Origin: a virus
Reading direction: 5' to 3' (one strand)
Virus record (IMG/VR): IMGVR_UViG_3300032293_001730
Location: 1-64,000 of that record
Length of the DNA: 64,000 nt
A program made the position numbers and the translations under genes. The notes beneath the pieces are model-generated. The model saw nothing but the letters and a program-made list of their open reading frames with translations, searched no databases and was not told the origin of the DNA. Of this stretch, positions 11,601 to 18,654 are shown in pieces. Within the stretch, counting starts at the first letter, position 1; every line of letters starts with the position of its first letter.

Positions 11601-12315
11601 GCACTGGTCCGCGATGGGCGTCGCCACTGGCGAGGGATTTCAGGACGACGAGAAGCAGTTCGCGAAATCCGGCACTGCCGTGAAGGCTGTCGAGGCTTCG
11701 AGAAACATTTCCAAAGGCCGCGACGGCAATGTCCTGCATATGGCGGGGTTCTTTGTTCATCCAGACTTCCAGGGCAAGGGCCTCGCCCTGGAGTCCGTCT
11801 CGAAGTCGGTGTCCTCTGGTGCCGTCCGTCTCGTGATGGAGGCGGAGCGGTTTGATACTGCGAACCCAAACATGAGGATGACTGGGTACCACGTCTGGCC
11901 GAAGTACGGATACGACGCGCCGATCGCCGACGTAGCCAGGGCTCTCCGATCGGGCAGCATTCCTGAGCAGTTTGCAAAGGCCAAGTCCCTCCTCGACATC
12001 TACGCGATGCCCGGTGGACGCGAGTGGTGGAGAGAGAACGGCGGCGCGATCAAGCTCACGTTCGACGCCCGCCCGCGAAGCAAGAGCCGAGAAGCTCTGA
12101 TAAAATTCCAGGATCGGACAAAGGAGCGTCGCAGCATGCCGGCACCAGATAGCTCGCGTCGTGGCATCGACTGCGACAACGATCCGATCCTGGACGAAGT
12201 CTGGGACGAGATTCAGGAGAACGGCCTCAGCGGCGAAGCCCCGAGTCAGGAAGACTGGGACCGCTGGGACAAAGAAGACCAGGAGGCCAAGGATGGCAAA
12301 GCCCGAGAAGTATAG
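5605..12315 (+). CDS. giant modular virion-associated protein with Cys cassettes and tandem GNAT-like domains
   Basis: The 2,236-residue product sits between portal and protease, where head proteins are encoded. Six Cys cassettes (nt 5776, 6589, 8266, 9205, 10204, 11224) split it into modules. Module A (5824-6588) ends in a GNAT-like LYSQLGFVPVAKLRF. Module B (6637-8265) is an unnamed domain with FGPKFGCFFANNTGDSAP and ADIWATRTWGR. The last four modules are paralogues of about 340 residues, each with GY-x2-WP-x2-G[FY]D and a later RWW/KYW element. Only the last has a clear acetyl-CoA motif (FFVHPDFQGKGLALE). The ATG at 5605 overlaps the portal stop; an upstream in-frame TTG at 5584 is less likely. 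The function is unknown. An internal or injected protein set is inferred from the position. Confidence 0.75.
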   Translation: MSKASERATELIEEIKKAAGIGDGLVEWWAEDADRVNKMAEKARKFAAKVTKAGKEGRAYCPTGKGGGVDNSCGAKQMMAPDKDGGGGAGGGKPDESKKSEPLTPQNIPQVNFRTSEVSHSEFMASRDKSTRKHNFSEISEEKFAESQIFLSSDGTAGCLVDKDGDLGNVFNNDGPKRAGSAAVIEAIKSGAKTLDCYEGHLTTLYSQLGFVPVAKLRFVDEYAPPDWDYEKNKRPDVVVMAYQGGDRQTIQSRAGTFPPYTALPDSEYTDDFDAAKRTARLASDSHEGRRSVRRDADQREGRGVRPRDARLPQGSVGDRENSLESRDDCVRDPSGRFGEGNKCQEGAGTGVEGQGVPRVVVNVAQQAISSPSTARSDDGKSIVSSSVGSREDGTIYKFGGREYVSTTAAGKYLADRQAESRGPAIDSAKPLGDKDREYVAESHVAQIQAAAGRGIKPVFYTPEERQRQIDEFSRIEPRINGGRTKAGFEVSPENAEFLFRAVQALTSSNASPFANMQRTDSVLSKVFDGDGRVSTSTSFGVTGAAIKSSLSRLQGVIDTLGKRPDGSIDPAMGLDKTRDLFTGTKMRAGDFDKFFREEFKGEGPSVKSWKPGSFLVDQEVPLFCTFGPKFGCFFANNTGDSAPLTADIWATRTWGRITGELVQEAKAGKAKDHANETLRVIKGANAQQLHGVDGNQLVDSLKKMSATGEIDDTVRAWSSARLRHYASTDYSEKRGTAGKLNKLAKNIVENDTSLMGDPGSGKRRANMIDVYDSISKATGLPVAYAQDVLWQDEQDAYAALGAKTATEQGKLSFYSDQIRKIAEDQSNRIARAKKERRNESQQTTGDYDDYETGGRENLLYWEMISHLSDEQFVKILLDIEGRTSERRAFCPTGEGGGVDNSCSTDDSPGDAGEGGGGDAGGSGPEINIGDKREEIDRRLDSMGVVEDDVVSMAGGASDGTYVFMRRDHDHEGGDGLHVETTRDVAGVKGGLFSQSVIYNAGPAEDPEIVVDHKLMDVKTDVSRDPEKRHAAAREFFRIMTGSVEASIKQGVSKVTLNAAGDPRQARDGMFKGYTIWPRMGFDAPIPFHVRNKLPETLSHCRSLIDLHATPEGTRWWRDNGTDLDVQLDLTRPDSPQMQIFGKFVRHFERSRRELAVGEGLDWLSPEDTAKLEELWEEIWDDGLLDDYEGESEDFSTLEKRAFCPTGEGGGIKNDCSASDGGGSSVKELDNSWEDSEEIVAVYEGKDLERRPPIEGAEKLRSLAIESPVDMKSALDEMGVSLSDAVTMCAAPSEGTTVIVSPEHPYDSMGLGTPGEESKAVAFVMTTKDVSGIKDALDSNSSLRKTSDGELVLEYHAFHASAEAQEKAAVACAKEVIGGVIKSVSLAEKSGVSEIRLDAAGSKDSEAFKGYRMWPKFGFDGVIPRKMLTRLREADLSPRAVAEKRAGKLTIQALYETKAGQKYWEDRGQEIPMWLRPGDQSTPGWERFKAYRQRLGKLAENRSFEAGDEIFSDEELKKLEELWEEFRKESGEKRGFCATGEGGGIDNSCGSDGKASPPPVEPAGLDVAMPSKNGWKSQEAVVYWDKNSLSGSVSPSKLLKAANSFTVVDGAELSGVLKNTGISLDDAIRVMASSDDDVNIIATAGDTAYAMGRMSGEGGGVASDSEFTVVSRKDVDGVTNAITVTTSMKRHESGELELKYTLLDVSPEVKENSRISIARQMMTSVTASIAAAEEVGVDTITMRAAGDASNDRYKGYRIWPRLGFDGEIPRNLVTRTWSPMKGVFNSYGDKIPDSVLSPKARQEKAGGKLTIQSLYETKEGQRWWEKYGGGMSMSLSVSDKESQGWKVYSKVRERFGKSSRDLLSAIAEAWIERRAFCPTGEGNGIDNSCSPKMAADKDGGGGGSATSSRWGGDEANWGTSSGTEIWTPGKPLFAGSESLAAIKIHKPDDIRQRIVDGLGMTVAEAVLASGPIKEAADRASITRPRLEIIPQQFGDGIEMHWSAMGVATGEGFQDDEKQFAKSGTAVKAVEASRNISKGRDGNVLHMAGFFVHPDFQGKGLALESVSKSVSSGAVRLVMEAERFDTANPNMRMTGYHVWPKYGYDAPIADVARALRSGSIPEQFAKAKSLLDIYAMPGGREWWRENGGAIKLTFDARPRSKSREALIKFQDRTKERRSMPAPDSSRRGIDCDNDPILDEVWDEIQENGLSGEAPSQEDWDRWDKEDQEAKDGKAREV
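8314..12315 (+). repeat. four tandem GNAT-like modules, about 1.02-kb period
   Basis: The marker GY-x2-WP-x2-G[FY]D recurs at nt 8821, 9832, 10867 and 11884, so the periods are 1011, 1035 and 1017 bp. The units share the order: acidic linker, helix with [ST]L/MxVxxA, strand, GY-WP element, RWW or KYW element, then a Cys cassette or the end. They have diverged at protein level, so the duplication is old. Confidence 0.8.
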
Positions 12316-14536
12316 CCACATTAACTTCAAGCCCCCTTCCGGCGCCCGCCGCGAAGCGGAGTACGGCCTCAAGCTCCGCCGCGAGTACGGCCGTGGCGGC
12401 ACTGCCGTCGGCATCGCACGCGCGAGAGACTTGTCGAACGGCACCGAAGTCTCGCCTTCGACAGTGCGACGCATGAAGGCATACTTCGATCGGCATGCAT
12501 CTGACCAGCAAGGCGAGGGTTTCGATCGCGGGGATAAGGGCTGGCCCTCAAATGGCTACATCGCCGCGAAGCTCTGGGGTGGATTCCAGAGCGGCTACTC
12601 GTGGGCGAAGAAGGTCGTCGAGCAGATGAACGCCGCCGACGAGAAGGAAGGCCGATCTTATAGTCCGGATACGGTAGCCCGTAGCATCGAGAGCAAGGAG
12701 ACCGCGATGGACAATGTCGAGCGTCGGTACTTGGCGGCATCGGGCACCGAGAACGCCACGGAGGGCTCGCTCAATGTCGAGCACCGTGCCGACCCTGAGA
12801 CGGGCGAGCGTCGGACGTACCTTGTGGGGTACGCTGCGAAGTTCCGCACCGATTCGTTGCTCTTGGGGGATTTTGTCGAGCAAATTGCCCCCTCGGCGTT
12901 CGAGATCGTCGAGAAGGGGAAGGACCTCGAAGGCCGTCCCCTGGAGACTCGCGGTCTGTTCAACCACGATCCGAATCACCTCATCGGCCGCTACCCAAAC
13001 ACGATGAAGCTCGTGGTCGACAAGCTCGGACTCAAGTACGAGATTCTCTTGCCCGAGAGCCGCCAGGACATCGCCGAAATGGTGGCTCGCGGGGACCTCA
13101 AGGGAAGCAGCTTCAGTTTCATTTGCGCAGAAGGCGGGGAAAAATGGACCCGCGAAGGCGGCAAGAGCCGCCGACTTGTCACAAAAATTAAGGCGTTGCT
13201 GGACTGCGGCCCAGTGACCTACCCGGCGTACAGGGATAGCTCTGTTGCCGTTGCAAAGCGGAGCTACGAACACTTCATCGCGAGTGAGCCCACGCCTGCC
13301 GTGATGGAGCCACCGACGCCAAAGATCGACGTCAGCGAAGAGATGCGGAAGTGCCAGGAGTTCATCGCCGAGCGTCGCGGCTTCTGCCCGACGGGCCCAG
13401 GCGGCGGGATCGATAACTCGTGTGGCGGGAAGGGAGGTGGATCGTCCGAAGGCAAACCTGACGACGACACCGGCGCCGATATTTACGCCGACTCAACGCC
13501 GGCCATTGCGGGCGCGGCCACCGGCGCGGCGATAGGTGCAATCGCCGGAGTGCCCGGGGCAATTGTTGGCGGTTTCGCTGGCCTTGTGGCAGGGGCCGTC
13601 AGCGTCGACCGCTACGTCGCAAAGGTCGAGAAAGCTCTCAAGAAGTTCGGTTCTTCCGTCAAGAAAATCGATTCATTCGCAAGAACACTCGGGAAGTCAA
13701 TGTCCATCGCGGCCGGAAAGAACGGCAGCGTCGAGGCCGAGGGCGGTGGCGTCAAGCTGTCCATTCAGAAGTACAGCAAAGAAGAGGTCGGAAGCAGCCT
13801 TTCCGGTCGAGTTGCGTTTGTCGAGGGAGCAACCAACGCGATCGGCGGCAAAGGCACCGAAAGCGTCGGCCTCCTCGCGAAGACATTGATCAAGGCCGGC
13901 AGAGACCTCGGCGTCGACCACATCATGGTCGCTCTCGACACGATGGACAGACTTGAAGAAGACACGTTTGTCGACGCCGGCTTCACGCATTCGATCGCAG
14001 CCGACGACGCCACTCGCGTCACGATGATCAAGTCTTTCGGGAAGAAGTCGTCCAAGCGTTACGACGAGTTCCTCGACTTCTACCGCGAGCGTCGCGGCTT
14101 CTGTCCGACGGGCCCAGGCGGCGGCGTCGACAACTCGTGCGGCGGCAAGGGCGACTACAAGGAGTGGGACAAGGGCGACCACAAAGACAAGTCCAAGGAG
14201 AAGGACGCCCAGGAGTTTCTCGACAAGGCACGCGAAGGTCAGCTTGCCCGTGGAGGCAAGGACGGAGGCAAGGCCGACGACGGCGGTGGCGTCCAGACCT
14301 GGAGCAAGGGCGAGCATTATCCGTGGACTGCCAAGCAGGTTGGAGACAAGGACGGCTACGTCCAGGGCCAACACCCGGACGGCAGCAAGACCGAGAAGTA
14401 TGAGTTCAAGGACGGTAAGACGTCCGAGGCATACGCTAAACTTTCCGCTGAGTTGAAGAGCAAGCCGAAGAAGCGTGCCGTCGACCCACGGCAAGTCATC
14501 GACGACACGCTGAGGTTCCTCAAGGACCGCCGCTGA
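12293..14536 (+). CDS. HK97-type prohead protease with N- and C-terminal modular extensions
   Basis: The core is a U35/S78-type prohead protease that cuts scaffold and capsid proteins. Seen: GYAAKFRTDSLLLGDFVEQIAP, a candidate catalytic His in NHDPNH, Ser in GDLKGSSFSF, and the DCGPVTYPAYRDSSVAV end segment. Two starts are credible. The ATG at 12293 follows AGGAGG and adds a basic domain (ARARDLSNGTEVSPSTVRRM). The ATG at 12707 (MDNVERRYLAA) follows AAGGAG and a GTCCGGATAC box, and gives the standard protease N-terminus. After the protease come two Cys cassettes (13376, 14093) that bracket a glycine-zipper module (AAATGAAIGAIAG type) and a Lys/Asp-rich tail. The gene overlaps both neighbours. 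Confidence 0.85.
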   Translation: MAKPEKYSHINFKPPSGARREAEYGLKLRREYGRGGTAVGIARARDLSNGTEVSPSTVRRMKAYFDRHASDQQGEGFDRGDKGWPSNGYIAAKLWGGFQSGYSWAKKVVEQMNAADEKEGRSYSPDTVARSIESKETAMDNVERRYLAASGTENATEGSLNVEHRADPETGERRTYLVGYAAKFRTDSLLLGDFVEQIAPSAFEIVEKGKDLEGRPLETRGLFNHDPNHLIGRYPNTMKLVVDKLGLKYEILLPESRQDIAEMVARGDLKGSSFSFICAEGGEKWTREGGKSRRLVTKIKALLDCGPVTYPAYRDSSVAVAKRSYEHFIASEPTPAVMEPPTPKIDVSEEMRKCQEFIAERRGFCPTGPGGGIDNSCGGKGGGSSEGKPDDDTGADIYADSTPAIAGAATGAAIGAIAGVPGAIVGGFAGLVAGAVSVDRYVAKVEKALKKFGSSVKKIDSFARTLGKSMSIAAGKNGSVEAEGGGVKLSIQKYSKEEVGSSLSGRVAFVEGATNAIGGKGTESVGLLAKTLIKAGRDLGVDHIMVALDTMDRLEEDTFVDAGFTHSIAADDATRVTMIKSFGKKSSKRYDEFLDFYRERRGFCPTGPGGGVDNSCGGKGDYKEWDKGDHKDKSKEKDAQEFLDKAREGQLARGGKDGGKADDGGGVQTWSKGEHYPWTAKQVGDKDGYVQGQHPDGSKTEKYEFKDGKTSEAYAKLSAELKSKPKKRAVDPRQVIDDTLRFLKDRR
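12663..12672 (+). promoter_or_regulatory. GTCCGGATAC box before internal protease start
   Basis: The box ends 35 nt before the ATG at 12707. This is the same distance as seen for the boxes before the accessory genes at 51826 and 55052, and it supports 12707 as a real start. Confidence 0.5.
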
Positions 14537-16317
14537 TGAGTCTCTCGACAGACTGCCGTATCGCAGCCCTGGTCGCCTTCTCGCAGGCCCGCGCCATGGG
14601 CACGGGAACGAACGCAGGCGGCGGTGCCATCACTGGAGCGGCAGATTGCGGCCGCGATCCGGACGGGAAGTTTGGTGCTGGCAACACCTGCGGCATCGGC
14701 ATCGGCATCAACGACTCCACCCAGGAATTCACGACGCAGATTCTTTCCGGCCAGAAGACAGTTGAGACTCGCCCTACAAACTCGCTTCGCCCTTACATCG
14801 GCAAGACGGTTGGCATCGTGCGAACTGGTAAAGGCAAGGCAACGCTCGTAGGCACGATGAAGATCGGGGAGCCGAAGTTCTATAAGTCGAAGAAGGACTT
14901 CGACGCGGATCGCAAGAAGCACCTCGTCTCTCCAGGGAGCCCGCATTACATCACTGCCGTCGGAAAGTACGGATACCCTCTTTCCGAGGTGCGTCCCGTC
15001 AAGCCGATTGAACTCGACACGAAGGGGTACGTCGGCCGGAGGATTCCGAAGTCGGTCCGAAGCGACGAACTTGAGTACGACCTCGACGGCGTGGAGATGC
15101 GAGCATTCTGTGCGACTGGCTCAGGCGGTGGCGTCGACAACTCGTGCGGCATCTCCAACAGCAAGGGCGAGCGAATCCGCAACGTCCGCACCAAGTCTGA
15201 CAAGATGCAGACGAAGGTGGCCCGCAAGCTCTACCAGATGCGTACCACGGAGAAGCAGATCAAGAAGCTGATCCGTGACCTGGGTGGCAAGGTCAGCAAC
15301 TCCATCGTGGAGATCGAGTCCACGCGAGGTGAGGAAGGCGTCAACATCTTCATCCGGGACCGCGACAACAACGAGACGCATTTCATTCACATGGGCTACT
15401 ACGGCGCAGCCATCTACACGAGCGACAAAGTCTCGAACGACGAGGCGAAGCGGATCAGAGCCGTCTCCGAGGAAGCGTTCCCGAAGACGATCGACAAGCG
15501 GCTCTACGGGCGTGGGAAGAAGTACAATATCGACGTCGTCAACGATCCCACGCAGACGAAGACGGCCTGGGACGGCCTGTCGTCGAAGCAGCGTTTCAAG
15601 GCGAAGCTCGACGCCCGCTACGCCAGCCTGCTCGCGTTCGCGGAGTCTCGTGATTGCGGGCGGGACGAGGACGGCAAATTCTCGTCAGGAAACACCTGCG
15701 GCTCCGGAGTCGCCGCCGCTGCCGCAACCGGCGCCGTCAAAGGCGCCGTCAAAGGAGCGATCACTGGCCTTCTCACTGGGGGCCCTGCCGTCGTGAAGCC
15801 GGCCGCCGCGATCGGCGCTGCCACCGGGGCCGTGAAGGGCATCTACGATAACCAAATGCGGCCGACGCGAGTGAAGAAAACGATCGAGCGGCTTGGCATG
15901 GACGTGAAGCAGGTCGGCAATCTCGTCGAGAAGCTCGGCGGCACTCCCGAATCATCTGCCGACACGAAGGGTGGCTCGCTGCGTCTTACGATCAAAGACA
16001 AGGAGGGCAAGAAGACCTTCAGTGTCGAGGTCGATAAGAAAACGATCACCGTCTACCCAAGGCGAGCCACGGGCGAACTGACAACGAAGGAAATCTCCCG
16101 AGTCAAGGAAATCGCCGACAAGTCCACGCCGAAGTCGATCTCAGTGGTTGTGAAGAAGAGTTCTTCTGCCTACGTCTCGAAGCTCGTGCGAAATGGATTC
16201 ACTGTTGCCGCCGGCAACGCCGGTGACATCTTGGTGGCGACATATCTCACTGCACCCGTTCATTCGTTCGCAAACGATGCCGTTCAGTCGGTCAAGAAAA
16301 CGTTTTCTCGAAGGTAA
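14536..16317 (+). CDS. modular head-region protein with ASCH-like and glycine-zipper modules
   Basis: The 593-residue protein starts in the stop codon of the protease gene (TGATG) and carries three Cys cassettes (14644, 15100, 15652). The module after the first looks like an ASCH/PUA-like fold (ILSGQKTVETRPTNSL, IGKTVGIVRTGKGKATLVG), a group often tied to RNA or nucleoside recognition. The middle module has IRDLGGKVSNSIVEIES. The last begins with a glycine zipper (AAAAATGAVKGAVKGAITG and more GAATGAVKG), a pattern of membrane-inserting peptides. It resembles the last module of the protease gene. The role is not known. It is probably a structural or injected protein because of its place in the head operon. 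Confidence 0.7.
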   Translation: MSLSTDCRIAALVAFSQARAMGTGTNAGGGAITGAADCGRDPDGKFGAGNTCGIGIGINDSTQEFTTQILSGQKTVETRPTNSLRPYIGKTVGIVRTGKGKATLVGTMKIGEPKFYKSKKDFDADRKKHLVSPGSPHYITAVGKYGYPLSEVRPVKPIELDTKGYVGRRIPKSVRSDELEYDLDGVEMRAFCATGSGGGVDNSCGISNSKGERIRNVRTKSDKMQTKVARKLYQMRTTEKQIKKLIRDLGGKVSNSIVEIESTRGEEGVNIFIRDRDNNETHFIHMGYYGAAIYTSDKVSNDEAKRIRAVSEEAFPKTIDKRLYGRGKKYNIDVVNDPTQTKTAWDGLSSKQRFKAKLDARYASLLAFAESRDCGRDEDGKFSSGNTCGSGVAAAAATGAVKGAVKGAITGLLTGGPAVVKPAAAIGAATGAVKGIYDNQMRPTRVKKTIERLGMDVKQVGNLVEKLGGTPESSADTKGGSLRLTIKDKEGKKTFSVEVDKKTITVYPRRATGELTTKEISRVKEIADKSTPKSISVVVKKSSSAYVSKLVRNGFTVAAGNAGDILVATYLTAPVHSFANDAVQSVKKTFSRR

Positions 16318-16324
16318 GGAGCCT

Positions 16325-16516
16325 ATGTCTCTTCGTAGCGGCGATAAGTGTTCACGGTCTGGTTGTTGCGGCCGCATGGCTACCAGAAGCTCCAGGCAGA
16401 GCGGTGAGTTCCAGGTGCGGTACCTCAAGTGCCAAGTGTGTGGAGAATCAGCCCGCTCTGTCGTCTCTGCGACCGACGTGCGTTCGATTTGCTGGCGTCG
16501 AGCCCATCAAAAATAG
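16325..16516 (+). CDS. small zinc-ribbon-like protein
   Basis: The 63-residue protein has CSRSGCCG and, later, LKCQVCGE, a four-plus-Cys pattern that fits a zinc ribbon similar in layout to the phage Com-like regulators. AAGGAG precedes the ATG. It is the last gene of the head-maturation operon, directly before a terminator hairpin. The partner and role are unknown. Confidence 0.65.
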   Translation: MSLRSGDKCSRSGCCGRMATRSSRQSGEFQVRYLKCQVCGESARSVVSATDVRSICWRRAHQK

Positions 16517-16549
16517 TGTTGTGTGGCACAACACTTTCTCTTTCTCCCT
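16515..16549 (+). terminator. intrinsic terminator after head-maturation operon
   Basis: AGTGTTGTG (16515-16523) pairs with CACAACACT (16527-16535) around a 3-nt loop. A pyrimidine-rich TTTCTCTTTCTCCC tract follows. The hairpin separates the maturation genes from the capsid gene. Confidence 0.8.
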
Positions 16550-16630
16550 TCTTCGGGTGAGTGATCGCTCCCAAATAGTTTGAACGTGTGGCACCTGTTT
16601 GCCGCACTCACAAACTAGGAAGCGAATCAC

Positions 16631-18100
16631 ATGGAAGCCTCGTCCAAGGTCAAGCAACTGCTCGACGAACTCGCCGCCGTCCTCGCTGAGATGGGCGCCC
16701 TCCAGGATGCGGGCGGCATCGAAGACACCGAGGTCGAGCACGACGCTGCCGACAAGGCCGGCATGGAAGAGGACGAGACCAAGTCCGAGTCTCCCGAAGA
16801 GGAGTACGAGGAGGAGGAGGCCAAGGAAAAGAAGATTCGCTGCCTCTGCGAGCGTGCCGAGAAGATTCGCGACCGCATCAAGTTCTACGAGTCGGTCGCA
16901 GCGAAGGAGCTTGAGCTTCGCACCGTCCTGGACAAGGCGACCCCCGCTTCGGTGGCTGCCGTTTCTCCCACCACCCCGGCCAAGGAGGGCCGATCCGTGA
17001 CCCAGATTTATCACAACCTTCCCGGTGCCGGTCGTCTCCGTGGCTTCAAGGGCCCCAACGCCGAAGAGCGTGCTTACCGCGCTGGCATGTTCTACAAGGC
17101 CCAGCTTTTTGGTGACAAGGACGCTGCCCGCTGGTGTGCTGATCACGGCGTGATCGACAGCCGTGCGATGGGCGAAGGCGTCAATTCGCTCGGCGGAATT
17201 TTCGTAAATGAGGAAGTGCTCAATGAGGTGATCGTCCTTGTCGAGCAGTACGGTGTGTTCGCCCAGAACGCCCGCAACGTCAACATGCAGTCGGATACCC
17301 TCGTGGTGCCCCGGCGAGTTGGCGGCCTCCAGGCCTATTTTATTGGCGAGAACACGAGCATCCCGGATTCGGACGCCAGTTGGGATCGCGTGCAACTGAT
17401 CGCAAAAAAGGTGGCCGTTTCCAACAGGATTTCTTCAGAGCTTTTGCAGGACTCGGTACTCTCGTTGGGAGATTATTTGACCACCGAAACAGCGAGAGCC
17501 ATCGCGATTCTCACGGATCGCGTGGGCTTCGTTGGTACGGGCTCCGGTGAAGACGGCGGTATCGTTGGTGCTGCGACGAAGATCGCCGACGGCAGCCACA
17601 ACGGCGGCCTCGTGACGGCCGCGACCGGCAACACGTCGGCCACGACCCTCACGATCGACGACTTCGTGAACACCGCAGCCCGCTTGCCTGTGTACGCGAG
17701 GGCGCGTGCGGCATGGTACTGCTCGCCGGCCGTGTTCGCTGCCAGCGTGCAGCGTCTCGGCCTGACGAACCAGGGCAAGCTGACGGGCGGCAACAACGCC
17801 TCGAACCTCGCCGAAGCTCCCGAGATGCGTCTCCTCGGCTACCCGGTGAACTTTGTTCACACGATGCCGAGCAACCTGGGCGTCGACGCCGGCAAGGTGC
17901 AGTTCCTGCTCGGCGACCTGTCGCTCAGCACGATGTACGCGACCCGTCGCGGCCTCCAGATCAAGACCAGCGTCGATCGCTACGCTGAGCTTGACCAAAC
18001 CTTGATCGTGGCGACCACGCGCTTCGACGCGGTTACGCACGACTGCGGAGACGGCACGAAGGCTGGCCCGCTCGTCGGTCTCCGCACGGCTCTCTCCTGA
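16631..18100 (+). CDS. major capsid protein, HK97 fold
   Basis: This 489-residue protein is the main shell subunit. The N-terminal 120 residues are a charged, Glu/Lys-rich delta-domain-like scaffold with coiled-coil character, including SPEEEYEEEEAKEKK. It is likely removed by the upstream protease. The mature part shows family-typical segments: GGIFVNEEVLNEVIVLVEQYG, VPRRVGGLQAYFIGE, then a VGFVGTGSGEDGGIVG region and a C-terminal IVATTRFDAVTHD. The ATG at 16631 follows AGGAAG. It has its own transcription unit after the terminator at 16515. Confidence 0.9.
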   Translation: MEASSKVKQLLDELAAVLAEMGALQDAGGIEDTEVEHDAADKAGMEEDETKSESPEEEYEEEEAKEKKIRCLCERAEKIRDRIKFYESVAAKELELRTVLDKATPASVAAVSPTTPAKEGRSVTQIYHNLPGAGRLRGFKGPNAEERAYRAGMFYKAQLFGDKDAARWCADHGVIDSRAMGEGVNSLGGIFVNEEVLNEVIVLVEQYGVFAQNARNVNMQSDTLVVPRRVGGLQAYFIGENTSIPDSDASWDRVQLIAKKVAVSNRISSELLQDSVLSLGDYLTTETARAIAILTDRVGFVGTGSGEDGGIVGAATKIADGSHNGGLVTAATGNTSATTLTIDDFVNTAARLPVYARARAAWYCSPAVFAASVQRLGLTNQGKLTGGNNASNLAEAPEMRLLGYPVNFVHTMPSNLGVDAGKVQFLLGDLSLSTMYATRRGLQIKTSVDRYAELDQTLIVATTRFDAVTHDCGDGTKAGPLVGLRTALS

Positions 18101-18101
18101 T

Positions 18102-18111
18102 GTACGGACAC
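18102..18111 (+). promoter_or_regulatory. GTACGGACAC box
   Basis: This is a box of the GTCCGGATAC class directly after the capsid stop codon, 43 nt before the next start. It continues as GGTAACCC, like other members. Confidence 0.45.
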
Positions 18112-18153
18112 GGTAACCCCTAACTAACAACACCTCCCTGGAGCAGTTTTGCA

Positions 18154-18585
18154 ATGAACCACCTGGAAGCCACGAAGTCCGATGCCCGCGTCTCGGCCTC
18201 GGTTGCGACGAACGCCACGCACAGCCATGAGATCGACACGATCGGCTACGAGTACCTGTCGGTCGACGTGGTCTACGGTGCCTACTCGGCTGCCACGAGC
18301 CAGTACGCAACGGTGCTGAAACTCCAGGAGAGCGACGCCTCGGGCAGCGGCCAGACGGACGTCACCGGCTTCTCGGTGACCGCCGGTGCTGGCTCGACGA
18401 CCGGTGCGAAGAACGGTGCCGTGTGCCGCTACAACGTCGACCTTCGCGGTCGCAAGCGGTACATCACCGTTGTCACGACTCCCGGCAACGCTACCCCCGT
18501 TGTGACGTCCGCTCGACTGGGCAAGGCCCACGAGTCGCCGTACAACGCCGCGACCGCCGGCGTCAACAGCTACGTTTCCGGCTGA
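18154..18585 (+). CDS. hypothetical head protein, possible decoration protein
   Basis: The 143-residue protein is Ser/Thr/Ala/Val-rich and predicted to be mostly beta strand (TIGYEYLSVDVVYGAYSAATSQYATVLKL is split here by turns). It follows the capsid gene and is closed by its own terminator. Such small beta-rich genes next to the capsid gene are often decoration or cement proteins. That role is inferred from position only. No signal peptide is visible. Confidence 0.55.
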   Translation: MNHLEATKSDARVSASVATNATHSHEIDTIGYEYLSVDVVYGAYSAATSQYATVLKLQESDASGSGQTDVTGFSVTAGAGSTTGAKNGAVCRYNVDLRGRKRYITVVTTPGNATPVVTSARLGKAHESPYNAATAGVNSYVSG

Positions 18586-18602
18586 GTCAAGGACGACTCA
18601 CC

Positions 18603-18630
18603 TGGGCATGGATGCCCAAGCCATTTTTTA
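18603..18630 (+). terminator. intrinsic terminator
   Basis: TGGGCAT (18603-18609) pairs with ATGCCCA (18612-18618). It is followed by AGCC and a run of six T. It separates the capsid unit from the glycosyltransferase gene. Confidence 0.8.
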
Positions 18631-18654
18631 GTCGGAGGGCTTGGAGCACGATGA

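Larger units (their letters stand above)
3782..15699 (+). repeat. 13 copies of a 16-residue Cys cassette across four head genes
   Basis: Eleven-residue-spaced Cys pairs of type R[AG][FY]C[PA]TGxGxG[IV][DK]N[SD]C start at nt 3782, 4517, 5776, 8266, 9205, 10204, 11224, 13376, 14093 and 15100. A second form, DCxRDxxG[RK]FxxGN[TK]C, starts at 6589, 14644 and 15652. Each is 16 codons. Most are preceded by an acidic, Glu/Arg-rich helix and followed by Gly/Ser/Asp-rich linker. They mark module borders. Confidence 0.9.

Noticed and set aside
9178-12474. Long minus-strand frames opposite the modular head gene
   Set aside because: They mirror the plus-strand frame with its 13-cassette system and have no ribosome sites or family features.
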